Notes under the pieces: generated by a model
What the model was told of the DNA's origin: nothing
Seen by the model: only the letters and a program-made list of their open reading frames with translations
Databases searched by the model: none
Part shown: positions 16,527-25,242 of the stretch, in pieces
Position numbering within the stretch: position 1 is the stretch's first letter
Layout: each line of letters opens with the position of its first letter
Program-made: the position numbers and the translations under genes
NCBI GenBank assembly: GCA_025362015.1
Contig: JANYIO010000322.1
Span: 1-35,478, forward strand
Source: Gammaproteobacteria bacterium
GTDB taxonomy: Bacteria; Pseudomonadota; Gammaproteobacteria; Pseudomonadales; Cellvibrionaceae
Length of the DNA: 35,478 bases
Direction: 5' to 3'

Positions 16527-17494
16527 TCTACTGACTCCACAACCGATTGACTGCTTTTAGCAGGTTTATAAAACGTGAAGTGCATGGCAATTGCAGCAAG
16601 CACCAAACAACCAACAATACCCAGTACCGGAACCCAGAGCCGCAAACTGCCCTGTAAACTAAAACCCAAACCAAAGCTATTGTGAGGCCGAAAATTACTA
16701 TCGCGCGCAGCCTGGCGAATATCTTTAACCGTAAGTGTGTGGCGATCTTGCGTGTAAGCAGACAAAAGTGTTTTATCGGCAATAATATTGATACGCCGCA
16801 CCAGACCTTGGGAATAACGCGCGATAGAACGCGCCACTGAAGATGAAAATAAATCTGGCCCGGTGTAACCCACAGCACGTAAACGAAAATTTAAATAGGC
16901 CTGAATGTCGGGGAGATTCAAAGGCGTTAAATACAAACTGTGAGTAATGCGTTCCCGTAGTTGGCGGATGCTGGGATTGGCGAGTTTTTCATCAAGCTCG
17001 GGTTGACCAAACAACACAATTTGCATCAATTTGTAATCATTTGTTTCAAGGTTGCTGAGTAAACGTATTTCTTCCAATGTTTCTAGTGGCATGCCCTGCG
17101 CTTCTTCTACCAACACAACCACTTGACGATTATTCGCGTGGCGCATCAATAAGGTTTCATGCAATAAGCGCATCACTGAAAGTTTGTCAGCATTGTCCGC
17201 CACCGGTAAACCCATTTCTTGAGCGATGGCATGCAAGGTATGTTCTGGAGAAAGACTGGGGTGCGCAAGATAAACCCAGTCAATTTTATCGGTCAACTTT
17301 AACGGCAACATGCGGCAGAGCATCGTTTTGCCACTGCCCACTTCACCCACCACTTTAATAATGCCTTCGCCTTGAGAAACCGCATAGCAGAGCGCATTTA
17401 AAAGCGCGCCACGATCTGAGCCTTCAAAAAAAGCATGAGTGTCTGGTGTAATACGAAATGGAGGTTTGTGTAAACCAAAAAATTCCAGATACAT
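16523..17494 (-). CDS. ExeA/MshM-like AAA ATPase
   Basis: A 323-residue AAA ATPase of the ExeA/GspA/MshM type. It starts MYLEFFGLHKPPFRITPD, the family signature, with Walker A GEVGSGKT, Walker B VVLVEEAQGMP, and the sensor region GQPELDEKL. A C-terminal membrane helix (LWVPVLGIVGCLVLAAIAM) is near residues 288-306. In the family it works with a GspB/MshN-like partner and helps insert or assemble the secretin through peptidoglycan; here the secretin and such a partner are the next two genes. It is the first gene of the second assembly operon, after a 147-base gap (17495-17641) that probably carries the promoter. Unlike longer ExeA proteins it lacks an obvious periplasmic peptidoglycan-binding domain. 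Confidence 0.9.
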   Translation of the reverse strand: MYLEFFGLHKPPFRITPDTHAFFEGSDRGALLNALCYAVSQGEGIIKVVGEVGSGKTMLCRMLPLKLTDKIDWVYLAHPSLSPEHTLHAIAQEMGLPVADNADKLSVMRLLHETLLMRHANNRQVVVLVEEAQGMPLETLEEIRLLSNLETNDYKLMQIVLFGQPELDEKLANPSIRQLRERITHSLYLTPLNLPDIQAYLNFRLRAVGYTGPDLFSSSVARSIARYSQGLVRRINIIADKTLLSAYTQDRHTLTVKDIRQAARDSNFRPHNSFGLGFSLQGSLRLWVPVLGIVGCLVLAAIAMHFTFYKPAKSSQSVVESVE

Positions 17495-17641
17495 GGCCTA
17501 TTAGTTCTCTTGTTCTATCGCAATTTTGTTTATTTGTTTTACCAAGCGTTAGCAGAATTTCATCTAGATTACCTAGAGTGTAGGCTACAAAGTAATAATG
17601 ACCAGCAAAGTTGCTTTCCTTAGCATTGATATTTGAGAGAC

Positions 17642-20143
17642 TTATATACCGGTGAGAGTGTAATTAAACGTCATCACTGTTACTGTTCCTTTGGGTGTAG
17701 TCACTTTCATAGTTAAGACTCCATTAATATCTACATCACCGGCTATCGCTGTAGTATTGGAATTTGTAAGAGTGAAATCTATCTCTTGGCCGTTATATAT
17801 ATTTGATGCGCCGACAGTCTCCGGTACTGTGTAAGAAATATCACCAGTTAACACACCGCCATTTGTGGTGACTTGAACAGTGGTGCCGGCAGGTAACGTT
17901 TGCCAGCTAGAATCAGCAAAGGTTAAGATAAATTCTTTACTACCATCTTCAGGAATGATTAGCCCTACACCATCCTCCTTTACGTTATTGCCACCGTCAT
18001 TCGTTCTATACACATACTTTCCTTTGATATGTGCAATATTTGGATTAACTACACCTGCTAGTGCATTACTCCTTAGAGTCAGATGAGCAACACTACCAGA
18101 CATAATCAGCACCAATGCCTTACGCACATGAATACTTTGTTTAGCGCCTAGGCCACATAAATTACCTACACATTGCGGACCATTAAACAAACCATCACGC
18201 ACATCAAAGCTCTGATTATTATTAAAATCAATAAACTTTTCGCCTAAGTCATAGGCGTAATTTTCGTTATCGTCACGCCAGGCTTCGGACATATCAAAGA
18301 AGCCATTGGCCGCAGCAGCAACACGTCCGAAACCGCTTTCAGCAGCATTTAAAAAACCTACGCCATCCGCTATATCAAATGTGTTATTGCCGTTAGTATC
18401 ATTAAAAGTTTCGTGACCAATTGCAGTGGCTAACACAGTAATACGGTGATCAGCTACACGGGGTTCACCGCTCGTCCACTTGACCGAGCAAGCGCCGTTA
18501 GTGGTATTACAACTGGGAATGATACTGCCGCCTTCGGTAGTGAAATTAATCGTAGTACCATCGGGCACAGGATTATTGAAGGCATCCGCTAAACGCGCAG
18601 TAAGCGCAACATCAATACCATCATAAGCATCTGTTTCGGAGTTATAAAGTCCAGCAGCCAGTGAAAAGCTATCCTGATCTGGCAGCCCAGTATTGACTGA
18701 AAGCAAATCTGACTGAGTTTGAATAACCTGGCTATTGGCCGCAGTTACCGCTGCAGTCACGCGTACTGCGGTAGGTACATTACCCGCATTCACTTTAGTA
18801 GTAACCAGCCCAAGTGAATTGGTGATAGATGTGGCGGGCGTGAGTGTTAAGTTACCTACTGAGGTATTCAAACTAAAATTCACAGTCTGCTGCGGAAGTG
18901 GATTACCCAGCGTACCTTTCACCAAAAAAGTGAGCGTAGACGTTTCTTGTTGTCCTTGCCCACCTGTACCTTTGAGAACAATAGATTGCGGTGATAACGA
19001 CACAAACTCTATAGAGCCAATATTTTCAGGAGATATATTAATAATTTGTGTAAGTGCTTTTGTTTGATTATTAACGGTAACCGTTGCCTGAATAACATCC
19101 TGTCCACCACCGCAACTAACGTCTTCGTAAGTAGAATTAGCTACACCGTTAACGGTAAAAACTCCTGTGCTTATATGCGCCTTACTACTTCCAACACAGC
19201 TAGACGTAAAATTAACTTGCGATGGGGTCATAATCCGTTGATTATTTTCATCCACCATCGCCAAAGAAATTCCCAAAGTACCACCCGCGCTAATATTAAT
19301 AGCGCCTGCGCTATCCGCCGCAATCGAAGCACCTAAAAGATTTTCCACAAACTGATTACTACTATCAAAATGTCCCAGCTTAACAATTTGATCAGTAATG
19401 TTTATCGAACTGCTGATAATTTCATAATTCACCCTGGCAGCTATGTTGACCCCATTAATAGTGACTTCCGCGAGCGCAGCAGCCGCTCCCAGGTTCGCCT
19501 CACTGCTGGCGAGATTAACTTCGGCAATACCATTTGAATCCGTCAAACCACTTGCGACGTTGGTGGTGCCCAACTCAACCGTAAATTTTACTACTTGACT
19601 GGTAAGTGGAAGATTATTCGCATCGGTTACCAACGCATGTAATTGCACAGTTTCATTACTTATAAAGCGATTAATCGTAATACCACTGCGCAGTAAACTC
19701 AGATTAATCTTCGAAGTAGCAATGGGTGAAGGAGGAATGGGTGCAAGCAATTCAAAATTATATTTGCTAGTCACGGTGCCAAACTTAGCAGTGATAGTAC
19801 CGGCCCCCAGAGTGTCGGAAGGACTAATCTTGGTCATCGCATATCCTTGAGCGTCTGTTAGTATTTGCTCGGATGTCAGCGTACCCAAGGTGGAGCTCAT
19901 CGCAATAATTTCAGCTTTTACAGGAGCATTGCTGGCGTCCAATAAACGCACGGTAATAGTCACTTGATCACTATTTGGGAAACTATCGTTATCCACTTGT
20001 AGTGGTGACGCGACACTCATCTCAAGATGTTTGGCGCTGAGTTCAGTAGTGCTATTCGGTGGGGATTCTTTACAGCCTGACAAAACGATGAACAACAAGG
20101 CTAACAAAAATTCTATAAACGCAGGATGGCGGAATACGGTCAT
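17642..20143 (-). CDS. Ig-like repeat lipoprotein, candidate surface adhesin
   Basis: An 833-residue exported protein. The N-terminal signal ends in LSGC with Cys24, a lipobox followed by Lys. About five bacterial Ig-like (Big_1/invasin-type) domains follow, recognisable from repeated ...LTDxxG.A... and VxFxxxxGxL patterns. Next is a region with EF-hand-like Asp/Asn loops (DTNGNNTFDIADG, DFNNNQSFDVRDG) that could bind calcium, then a C-terminal beta domain. The DGTTINFTTEGG ... CSVKWTSGEPR segment is typical of a family of Ig-domain proteins in marine gammaproteobacteria. It lies 147 bases upstream of, and in the same direction as, the second assembly operon, so a functional link is likely but not shown. 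It may be a surface-anchored partner or substrate. No terminator is seen after it. Confidence 0.8.
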   Translation of the reverse strand: MTVFRHPAFIEFLLALLFIVLSGCKESPPNSTTELSAKHLEMSVASPLQVDNDSFPNSDQVTITVRLLDASNAPVKAEIIAMSSTLGTLTSEQILTDAQGYAMTKISPSDTLGAGTITAKFGTVTSKYNFELLAPIPPSPIATSKINLSLLRSGITINRFISNETVQLHALVTDANNLPLTSQVVKFTVELGTTNVASGLTDSNGIAEVNLASSEANLGAAAALAEVTINGVNIAARVNYEIISSSINITDQIVKLGHFDSSNQFVENLLGASIAADSAGAINISAGGTLGISLAMVDENNQRIMTPSQVNFTSSCVGSSKAHISTGVFTVNGVANSTYEDVSCGGGQDVIQATVTVNNQTKALTQIINISPENIGSIEFVSLSPQSIVLKGTGGQGQQETSTLTFLVKGTLGNPLPQQTVNFSLNTSVGNLTLTPATSITNSLGLVTTKVNAGNVPTAVRVTAAVTAANSQVIQTQSDLLSVNTGLPDQDSFSLAAGLYNSETDAYDGIDVALTARLADAFNNPVPDGTTINFTTEGGSIIPSCNTTNGACSVKWTSGEPRVADHRITVLATAIGHETFNDTNGNNTFDIADGVGFLNAAESGFGRVAAAANGFFDMSEAWRDDNENYAYDLGEKFIDFNNNQSFDVRDGLFNGPQCVGNLCGLGAKQSIHVRKALVLIMSGSVAHLTLRSNALAGVVNPNIAHIKGKYVYRTNDGGNNVKEDGVGLIIPEDGSKEFILTFADSSWQTLPAGTTVQVTTNGGVLTGDISYTVPETVGASNIYNGQEIDFTLTNSNTTAIAGDVDINGVLTMKVTTPKGTVTVMTFNYTLTGI

Positions 20144-20199
20144 AGGGCTACACTCGCTACACTTTTATAAGAGCTTTCTGCAAGGAGTATAGCAGCGCC

Positions 20200-20667
20200 T
20201 TAAAAAATGCCACCCAAAAAACCGCATTGTCGCCAAGCTTCATAACTCACAATCGCCACCGCATTGGACAAATTGATGCTGCGATTACCCGCGAACATAG
20301 GAATTCTCAAACGATGTTCAACAGCAATAGATTCTAATACTACCACCGGTAGCCCCGCCGTTTCCGAACCGAATAACAAAACATCCCCAGCACTATATTC
20401 AAGCTGGTCATGCGGACGGCTACCTTTTGTGGTGCAAGCTAAAATTCGATGCCCTGCCATCTGCTGTAAAAATTCAGCGTAATTTGCATGGCGCGTAATA
20501 TTGGTGAGCTCACTATAATCCAATCCCGCGCGCCGTAAACTCTTCTCTTCAAAATCAAAACCTAAGGGTTCGATCAAATGTAAGTGACAACCATTGTTAG
20601 CGGTTAAGCGAATAATATTGCCAGTATTAGGTGCAATACGGGGTTCATACAAAGCGATATGGAACAT
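20200..20667 (-). CDS. trmL: tRNA (cytidine/uridine-34-2'-O)-methyltransferase TrmL
   Basis: SPOUT-family methyltransferase of 155 residues that methylates the ribose of the wobble base of tRNA-Leu isoacceptors using S-adenosylmethionine. The N-terminus [21 protein letters not shown] is the family signature. The knot region contains [11 protein letters not shown] and the C-terminal [26 protein letters not shown] motif, which forms the cofactor pocket. The frame is open to 20709, but ATG at 20667 gives the normal TrmL start and length (about 155-157 residues). It is divergent from mioC across a 188-base gap. Confidence 0.96.
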   Translation of the reverse strand: MFHIALYEPRIAPNTGNIIRLTANNGCHLHLIEPLGFDFEEKSLRRAGLDYSELTNITRHANYAEFLQQMAGHRILACTTKGSRPHDQLEYSAGDVLLFGSETAGLPVVVLESIAVEHRLRIPMFAGNRSINLSNAVAIVSYEAWRQCGFLGGIF

Positions 20668-20855
20668 AAAGACTCGTGGTGATCCGGTGATAAAAGTGAA
20701 ATTGTACATTGTGGTAAATTGAGTGCGATGCTATCGAAAACCTTTTATCATGCCCACCTCTTTTTGTAAGCGCTTATTTATTTTGAAAGGAACTCATTTT
20801 TTGAAAGGGACTTATCTTTTAAAATCGATTCACTTAGGTTAAAAGCGATTCATTT

Positions 20856-21302
20856 ATGGCAAACATTCAAATCATCGTAGGTAGCGTGTTTGGTGGCGCT
20901 GAACAAGTTGCAGAAATCGCTGCTGAAAAACTGCGCGAATTGGGTCACACGATTTCAATAAATACCTTTGCGGCAGCCGCTGACCTCACTCGTGACAGCG
21001 AAGAGATACTGTTGCTCTGTCATTCAAATACCGGTTCTGGTGATCTGCCAGATAATATTCTGCCGATTTATTTGTATCTTACACGGGATTATCCACGCCT
21101 TGCCGGCAAACGTTATGGCGTGATTAATCTTGGCGATAGCAGTTACTCCACCTTTAACGAAGCAGGCCAAATGCTAGACGCGGCGTTTGCCGACCTAGGG
21201 GCAGTTCGTATCGGTGAACCTTTGGTATTAGATGCCTGCAGCGGCGACAATCCAGAACCCTTAACGATCGCGTGGATCGCGGATTGGGCGAATAAATTAT
21301 GA
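20856..21302 (+). CDS. mioC: FMN-binding flavodoxin-like protein MioC
   Basis: Short flavodoxin of 148 residues. The phosphate-binding loop GSVFGGAEQVA near residue 8 and the second flavin-contact region (LCHSNTGSGDLPDN, residues 54-67) and GDSSYSTFNEAG are as in MioC. MioC is an electron carrier reported to support biotin synthase in Escherichia coli. It overlaps the next gene by 4 bases (ATGA) and is the first gene of a mioC-fldB-mnmC run. No strong ribosome site is seen before the ATG. Confidence 0.9.
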   Translation: MANIQIIVGSVFGGAEQVAEIAAEKLRELGHTISINTFAAAADLTRDSEEILLLCHSNTGSGDLPDNILPIYLYLTRDYPRLAGKRYGVINLGDSSYSTFNEAGQMLDAAFADLGAVRIGEPLVLDACSGDNPEPLTIAWIADWANKL

Positions 21303-21820
21303 ATCGCGCAGCCATAGGTTTGTTCTACGGTAGCTCAACTTGCTACACCGAGATGGCAGGCGAAAAAATTCGCGCCGCACTCGGCGAAAATCAAGTCGAT
21401 ATATTCAATATCAACGAAACTCCCCTCATCACCGCCGAATTTTATGATTACATTATTTTCGGAATCCCCACTTGGGATTACGGCGAGCTACAAGAGGACT
21501 GGGAAGATGTTTGGGACGATATAGACACCATCAATTTCATGGGCAAAAAAGTCGCCCTCTACGGCCTCGGCGATCAAATTGGTTACCCCGAATGGTTTCT
21601 GGATGCTATGGGTTATCTGCACAGTAAAGTTATTGCGCGCGGTGCTATTGGCTGTGGTTACTGGCCAAATCAGGGCTATGATTTTGAAGCATCAAAAGCA
21701 CTTACACCCGATGGCAGTCAGTTTGTAGGCTTAGCATTAGATGATGAAAATGAGTTTACTAAAAGTGCTGAGCGTATTGCGAAATGGTGTGAGCAAGTGC
21801 GCGGTGAGTTTGGTTTGTGA
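21299..21820 (+). CDS. fldB: Flavodoxin FldB
   Basis: Long-chain flavodoxin of 173 residues, the usual length of FldB. The FMN phosphate loop is GLFYGSSTCYTEMA, close to the FldB form. The two isoalloxazine-contact loops are GIPTWDYGELQEDWE and ALYGLGDQIGYPEWFLDA. It acts as a low-potential one-electron carrier in the cytoplasm. Start and stop overlap both neighbours by 4 bases, so translation of the three genes is probably coupled. Confidence 0.94.
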   Translation: MNRAAIGLFYGSSTCYTEMAGEKIRAALGENQVDIFNINETPLITAEFYDYIIFGIPTWDYGELQEDWEDVWDDIDTINFMGKKVALYGLGDQIGYPEWFLDAMGYLHSKVIARGAIGCGYWPNQGYDFEASKALTPDGSQFVGLALDDENEFTKSAERIAKWCEQVRGEFGL

Positions 21821-23946
21821 GTGACCTACCGGATCACAATTCTTCAACAATAAACAATGCCGTTTTGAATTGGGATGAACAAGGCCAGCCTGTCTCCAGC
21901 ACCTTTGGTGATATTTACTTTTCCAGCGCCAGCGGATTGGAAGAATCACGCCATGTTTTTCTCCAACACAATCAATTATCTGAACGTTGGCAAACACTTA
22001 AAAATGGCGAACATTTCACTGTCGCCGAAACCGGGTTTGGCTCTGGCTTGAATTTTTTAGCTGCGTGGGATTTGTGGTTGAAGGTTGCGCCAATCGGTGC
22101 GCAATTACACTTTGTTAGCGTCGAAAAATTTCCGCTCTGCAAAACTGATTTAACTCGCGCGCTTGCACTTTGGCCCGAGTTAACACACTTATCCGAGCAA
22201 CTCATCAGTGCATATCCCACGTTTGTCGGCCACGGTTTTCATCGCCTGAATTTTATGGCCGGGCGAATAAAACTCACGTTAATTATTGACGATGCCGCAC
22301 TCGGTTTTACCAAACTTTTAGCTACAACTCACCCACTATTTTCACGCACTGGCGCAACAGTCGACGCATGGTTTCTGGATGGCTTTGCGCCCTCTAAAAA
22401 CCCCCAAATGTGGAGCGATGAGCTGTTTGATTGCATGAATAAACTTAGCACTAACAAGCCGGGTCACAACCAAACCACAGCAGCGACTTTTAGCGCAGCG
22501 GCTATTGTTAAAAATGGTTTGCAGCGCGCAGGATTTAGCATTCAAAAAGTGGCAGGGTTTGGCCGCAAACGTGAGATGGTGAAAGCCATATTTAACGCCG
22601 AACCTGAAACGATTGATCCAGACAAATTTACCTATCGCGGTAGTTTCTCGCCCCACCCAGTACCCTGGACGATTCAGCGCAATAAGCCCATATTTACGCA
22701 GCACAACGCAGTCATTATTGGTGGTGGTTTAGCGGGCTGTCACAGTGCGCGTGCACTAGCTGAACGCGGTTGGCAAATTACCCTGGTGGAGCGTCATACG
22801 CAGTTAGCACAAGAAGGCTCGGGCAATCCTCAGGGAGTGCTTTATGCCAAGCTTTCACCACTAGATGAGGCTCAGGCCGCTTTCAATTTAGCAACCCTAC
22901 AATATGCGCTGAATTATTATCAGCAGCTCTGGCCGGCTATTGGTAGCAACTGCGGTGTGTTGCAGCTCGCCTATAAGCCTGCAGAGACTGAGTTACATCA
23001 GCTATTGCGCGCACGCTTTGCGAAAGCTAATGACTTGGTGGAGTTTGTAGATGCCGAGCGTGCAAGTGAAATTGCTGGTGTACGTTTATCGCAAAGCGGT
23101 TTGTACTTCCCGCAAGCGGGCTGGATAAATCCGCGCAAACTCTGCGCAAGATTAGTAGATCACCCTAATATTCAGGTTATTTGTCAAACCGAAGCCCTGG
23201 CACTTAAACAACTCGAAAGTAGTTGGCAAGTTTTATCCAGAGATGGTGTTGTCGCCACAGCACCAGTGGTAATAATTGCTACGGCAAAAGATGCGCTCAC
23301 TTTTCCACAAGCTAATCACCTACCCATCAAAAGTATTCGCGGGCAAGTAACTTATTTAGTTGAAACATCCACTAGTCCGGCACTAAAAACAGTGGTTTGC
23401 GCCGAGGGTTACATTTGTCCTGCTGAAAAAAGAACGGAAAAGAAAAAGGAAAAAGAAAAGCCCAGCTCATCCACAGAAGGAATATTTTGTACCGGCGCTA
23501 CGTTTAACCTAAAGGACGATAGTAGCGAACTGCGTACTAGCGACCATCAAACCAATCTCGATAACCTGCACAAGCACACACCTGCTATCGCTGAACATTG
23601 GAAATCAGTAGATATTAGCAAGTTGGATGGACGCGTTGGCTTCCGCTGTACGCTACCCGATTATCTACCCGTCGTTGGCGCTCTACCGGAAGTCGATGAC
23701 TTGGTGCACGACTTCGCCCCACTGCGTAAAAATGCCAAAGCGGGTGTCATCACGCCCGGCAGTTATTTACCGGGGCTCTATATCAACATCGGCCATGGCG
23801 CGCGCGGCCTAACCTACACACCACTGTGTGCCGAACTACTCGCGGCGCAAATAAATAACGAAATACTGCCCATTGCCGCTGAGCTTGCCAACGCCCTGAG
23901 CCCCGCACGGTTTGTGATACGGGATTTAATACGCAATAAACGCTAA
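21817..23946 (+). CDS. mnmC: Bifunctional tRNA mnm5s2U34 biosynthesis protein MnmC
   Basis: Fusion enzyme of 709 residues for the last steps of 5-methylaminomethyl-2-thiouridine at the tRNA wobble position. The N-terminal methyltransferase domain (about 1-260) has VAETGFGSGLNFL and DAWFLDGFAPSKNPQMW. The C-terminal FAD-dependent domain (about 285-709) has the Rossmann motif IIGGGLAGCHSARALAERG near residue 293 and ends with GHGARGLTYTPLCAELLA. The start codon is GTG at 21817, overlapping the fldB stop. A Lys/Glu-rich insert near residues 530-550 (encoded by an A-rich tract around 23428-23460) makes it somewhat longer than the usual 650-670 residues. It lies in an FAD-domain loop and does not hit an obvious catalytic motif. 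Confidence 0.96.
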   Translation: MSDLPDHNSSTINNAVLNWDEQGQPVSSTFGDIYFSSASGLEESRHVFLQHNQLSERWQTLKNGEHFTVAETGFGSGLNFLAAWDLWLKVAPIGAQLHFVSVEKFPLCKTDLTRALALWPELTHLSEQLISAYPTFVGHGFHRLNFMAGRIKLTLIIDDAALGFTKLLATTHPLFSRTGATVDAWFLDGFAPSKNPQMWSDELFDCMNKLSTNKPGHNQTTAATFSAAAIVKNGLQRAGFSIQKVAGFGRKREMVKAIFNAEPETIDPDKFTYRGSFSPHPVPWTIQRNKPIFTQHNAVIIGGGLAGCHSARALAERGWQITLVERHTQLAQEGSGNPQGVLYAKLSPLDEAQAAFNLATLQYALNYYQQLWPAIGSNCGVLQLAYKPAETELHQLLRARFAKANDLVEFVDAERASEIAGVRLSQSGLYFPQAGWINPRKLCARLVDHPNIQVICQTEALALKQLESSWQVLSRDGVVATAPVVIIATAKDALTFPQANHLPIKSIRGQVTYLVETSTSPALKTVVCAEGYICPAEKRTEKKKEKEKPSSSTEGIFCTGATFNLKDDSSELRTSDHQTNLDNLHKHTPAIAEHWKSVDISKLDGRVGFRCTLPDYLPVVGALPEVDDLVHDFAPLRKNAKAGVITPGSYLPGLYINIGHGARGLTYTPLCAELLAAQINNEILPIAAELANALSPARFVIRDLIRNKR

Positions 23947-24025
23947 CTGGCAAATCACACACCTACCTACAAAACTCTATTTCGCGGTCTATACTTCGTG
24001 CTATCCCCCTCAAAGAGATAAAAAC

Positions 24026-24475
24026 ATGCTCACCCATAGTTCACGTAGTTACCACATTGATGACGACATTGATTTCATTCATAACTATTACGAAAAACTG
24101 GTTTTGCAAGAAATTATGCAGCAAAGCAGCCGGGTGCAAGTGGGAGATCGCGAATTTATGGCAGATGTTGCTTGCGTAGCCCTTAACCGTTTACCGCCAC
24201 GTTACATTCGCCATAATGTCGACATGACGTTTTTCATGTCGCCGCAAGATATGCAAGAAATTGAACACAAAGTAACCGATGCTGTGGCATTAGCGTTGAC
24301 TTATGTGGAAAGTCGCGAGCTCGGCGAAAATACTGAATTAGCACCACAGAGCTTGGCAGCTGTCGAAGCTACTTTGGCAAAAAACGAAGCCTCACTGACA
24401 AAGATTGACACTGCATCAACAAAAAACAAAAAGCCGACAATAGTAAAAAACTCCGATAAAAAATCAAAAAAATAA
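24026..24475 (+). CDS. ComFB-family protein (late competence / cyclic dinucleotide-binding family)
   Basis: A 149-residue cytoplasmic protein. Residues 15-100 match the ComFB family: IHNYYEKLVLQEI, then DVACVALNRLPPRYIRHN. The C-terminal third is Lys-rich and low in complexity. ComFB was first named from a competence operon of Bacillus; some cyanobacterial members have been reported to bind cyclic dinucleotides, so a signalling role is possible but unproven here. It lies 79 bases after mnmC in the same direction and is convergent with the DUF502 gene, with only 29 bases between the two stops and no clear terminator. Confidence 0.85.
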   Translation: MLTHSSRSYHIDDDIDFIHNYYEKLVLQEIMQQSSRVQVGDREFMADVACVALNRLPPRYIRHNVDMTFFMSPQDMQEIEHKVTDAVALALTYVESRELGENTELAPQSLAAVEATLAKNEASLTKIDTASTKNKKPTIVKNSDKKSKK

Positions 24476-24504
24476 CCTCAAAAAAACTCTATTGGAGAAC
24501 ACCA

Positions 24505-25128
24505 CTAATCTTCCTTAATTAACTTTTCCGTTATTATTTGTGAGCCACTTCCGCACGCAATCACCGTCCGCATAGCCGCTTCAACCGTCATATGCGCTAA
24601 AATTTCAACGCTTTCAGCGCCCAAGTGATACACCATTCCAGATGTTAAAAAAGGTGCCGTAGGAACGTACACAGTAAAATCACCGTTGTCGTGCTTGGCA
24701 GTAATAATACCCGTTACCGAAGTATTCACCGCACGACCCATGACATAAGCGCGGCACACCTCCCCTTTTAGCAATGATGCATTACCTTCACCACCCAACA
24801 ACTGCGACACCAACTTATTAATCGTTTGATACCCAGGCAATATTTTGCCGAGCACGTCGTCCATCACATCATGCAACCACTGGCCAATATTGGTTTTAAC
24901 CAATAGACCAATAAAAAAGCAACCTAACAACAATACAATGACTCCCATAAAATCAGCCATGTAGTTGGTAGTCGGCGACCAAGTAGAAACCCATTCGCTT
25001 AATGGTTTAATCAAATGCGCAATAAAACCAAATAACCACTCAGCAAATAAAATTAAAATGGCAATGGGTAGCATCACCATAAAACCACCCAGTAAAGTGA
25101 TGCTGACAAATGAACGCAAACGCTTCAT
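24505..25128 (-). CDS. DUF502 family membrane protein
   Basis: A 207-residue inner-membrane protein. Two hydrophobic spans at about 9-37 and 58-80 are followed by a soluble domain with LPGYQTINKLVSQLLGG, FTVYVPTAPFLTSGMVYHL and VEAAMRTVIACG, typical of the DUF502 family. The molecular function of the family is unknown to me. The gene is divergent from the glutaminyl cyclase gene across a 114-base gap. Confidence 0.9.
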   Translation of the reverse strand: MKRLRSFVSITLLGGFMVMLPIAILILFAEWLFGFIAHLIKPLSEWVSTWSPTTNYMADFMGVIVLLLGCFFIGLLVKTNIGQWLHDVMDDVLGKILPGYQTINKLVSQLLGGEGNASLLKGEVCRAYVMGRAVNTSVTGIITAKHDNGDFTVYVPTAPFLTSGMVYHLGAESVEILAHMTVEAAMRTVIACGSGSQIITEKLIKED

Positions 25129-25242
25129 GATACTCGCCTATTTTTGTTGTAACGATTTTTTGGATTTAATGACATCAAGATCTACCAATCTTTCGATTGA
25201 TGAAACTATCGATTTATGACCTATCTTTTTTGAGCAGCCATC

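Noticed and set aside
17540-17600. Short inverted repeat TCTAG-N5-CTAGA upstream of the ExeA-like gene
   Set aside because: Arms of 5 bases are expected by chance and there is no other support for an operator or terminator.
20810-20860. Short direct repeats (AAATCGATTCA / AAAGCGATTCA) before mioC
   Set aside because: Only two degenerate copies of about 11-15 bases; could be chance in AT-rich sequence.
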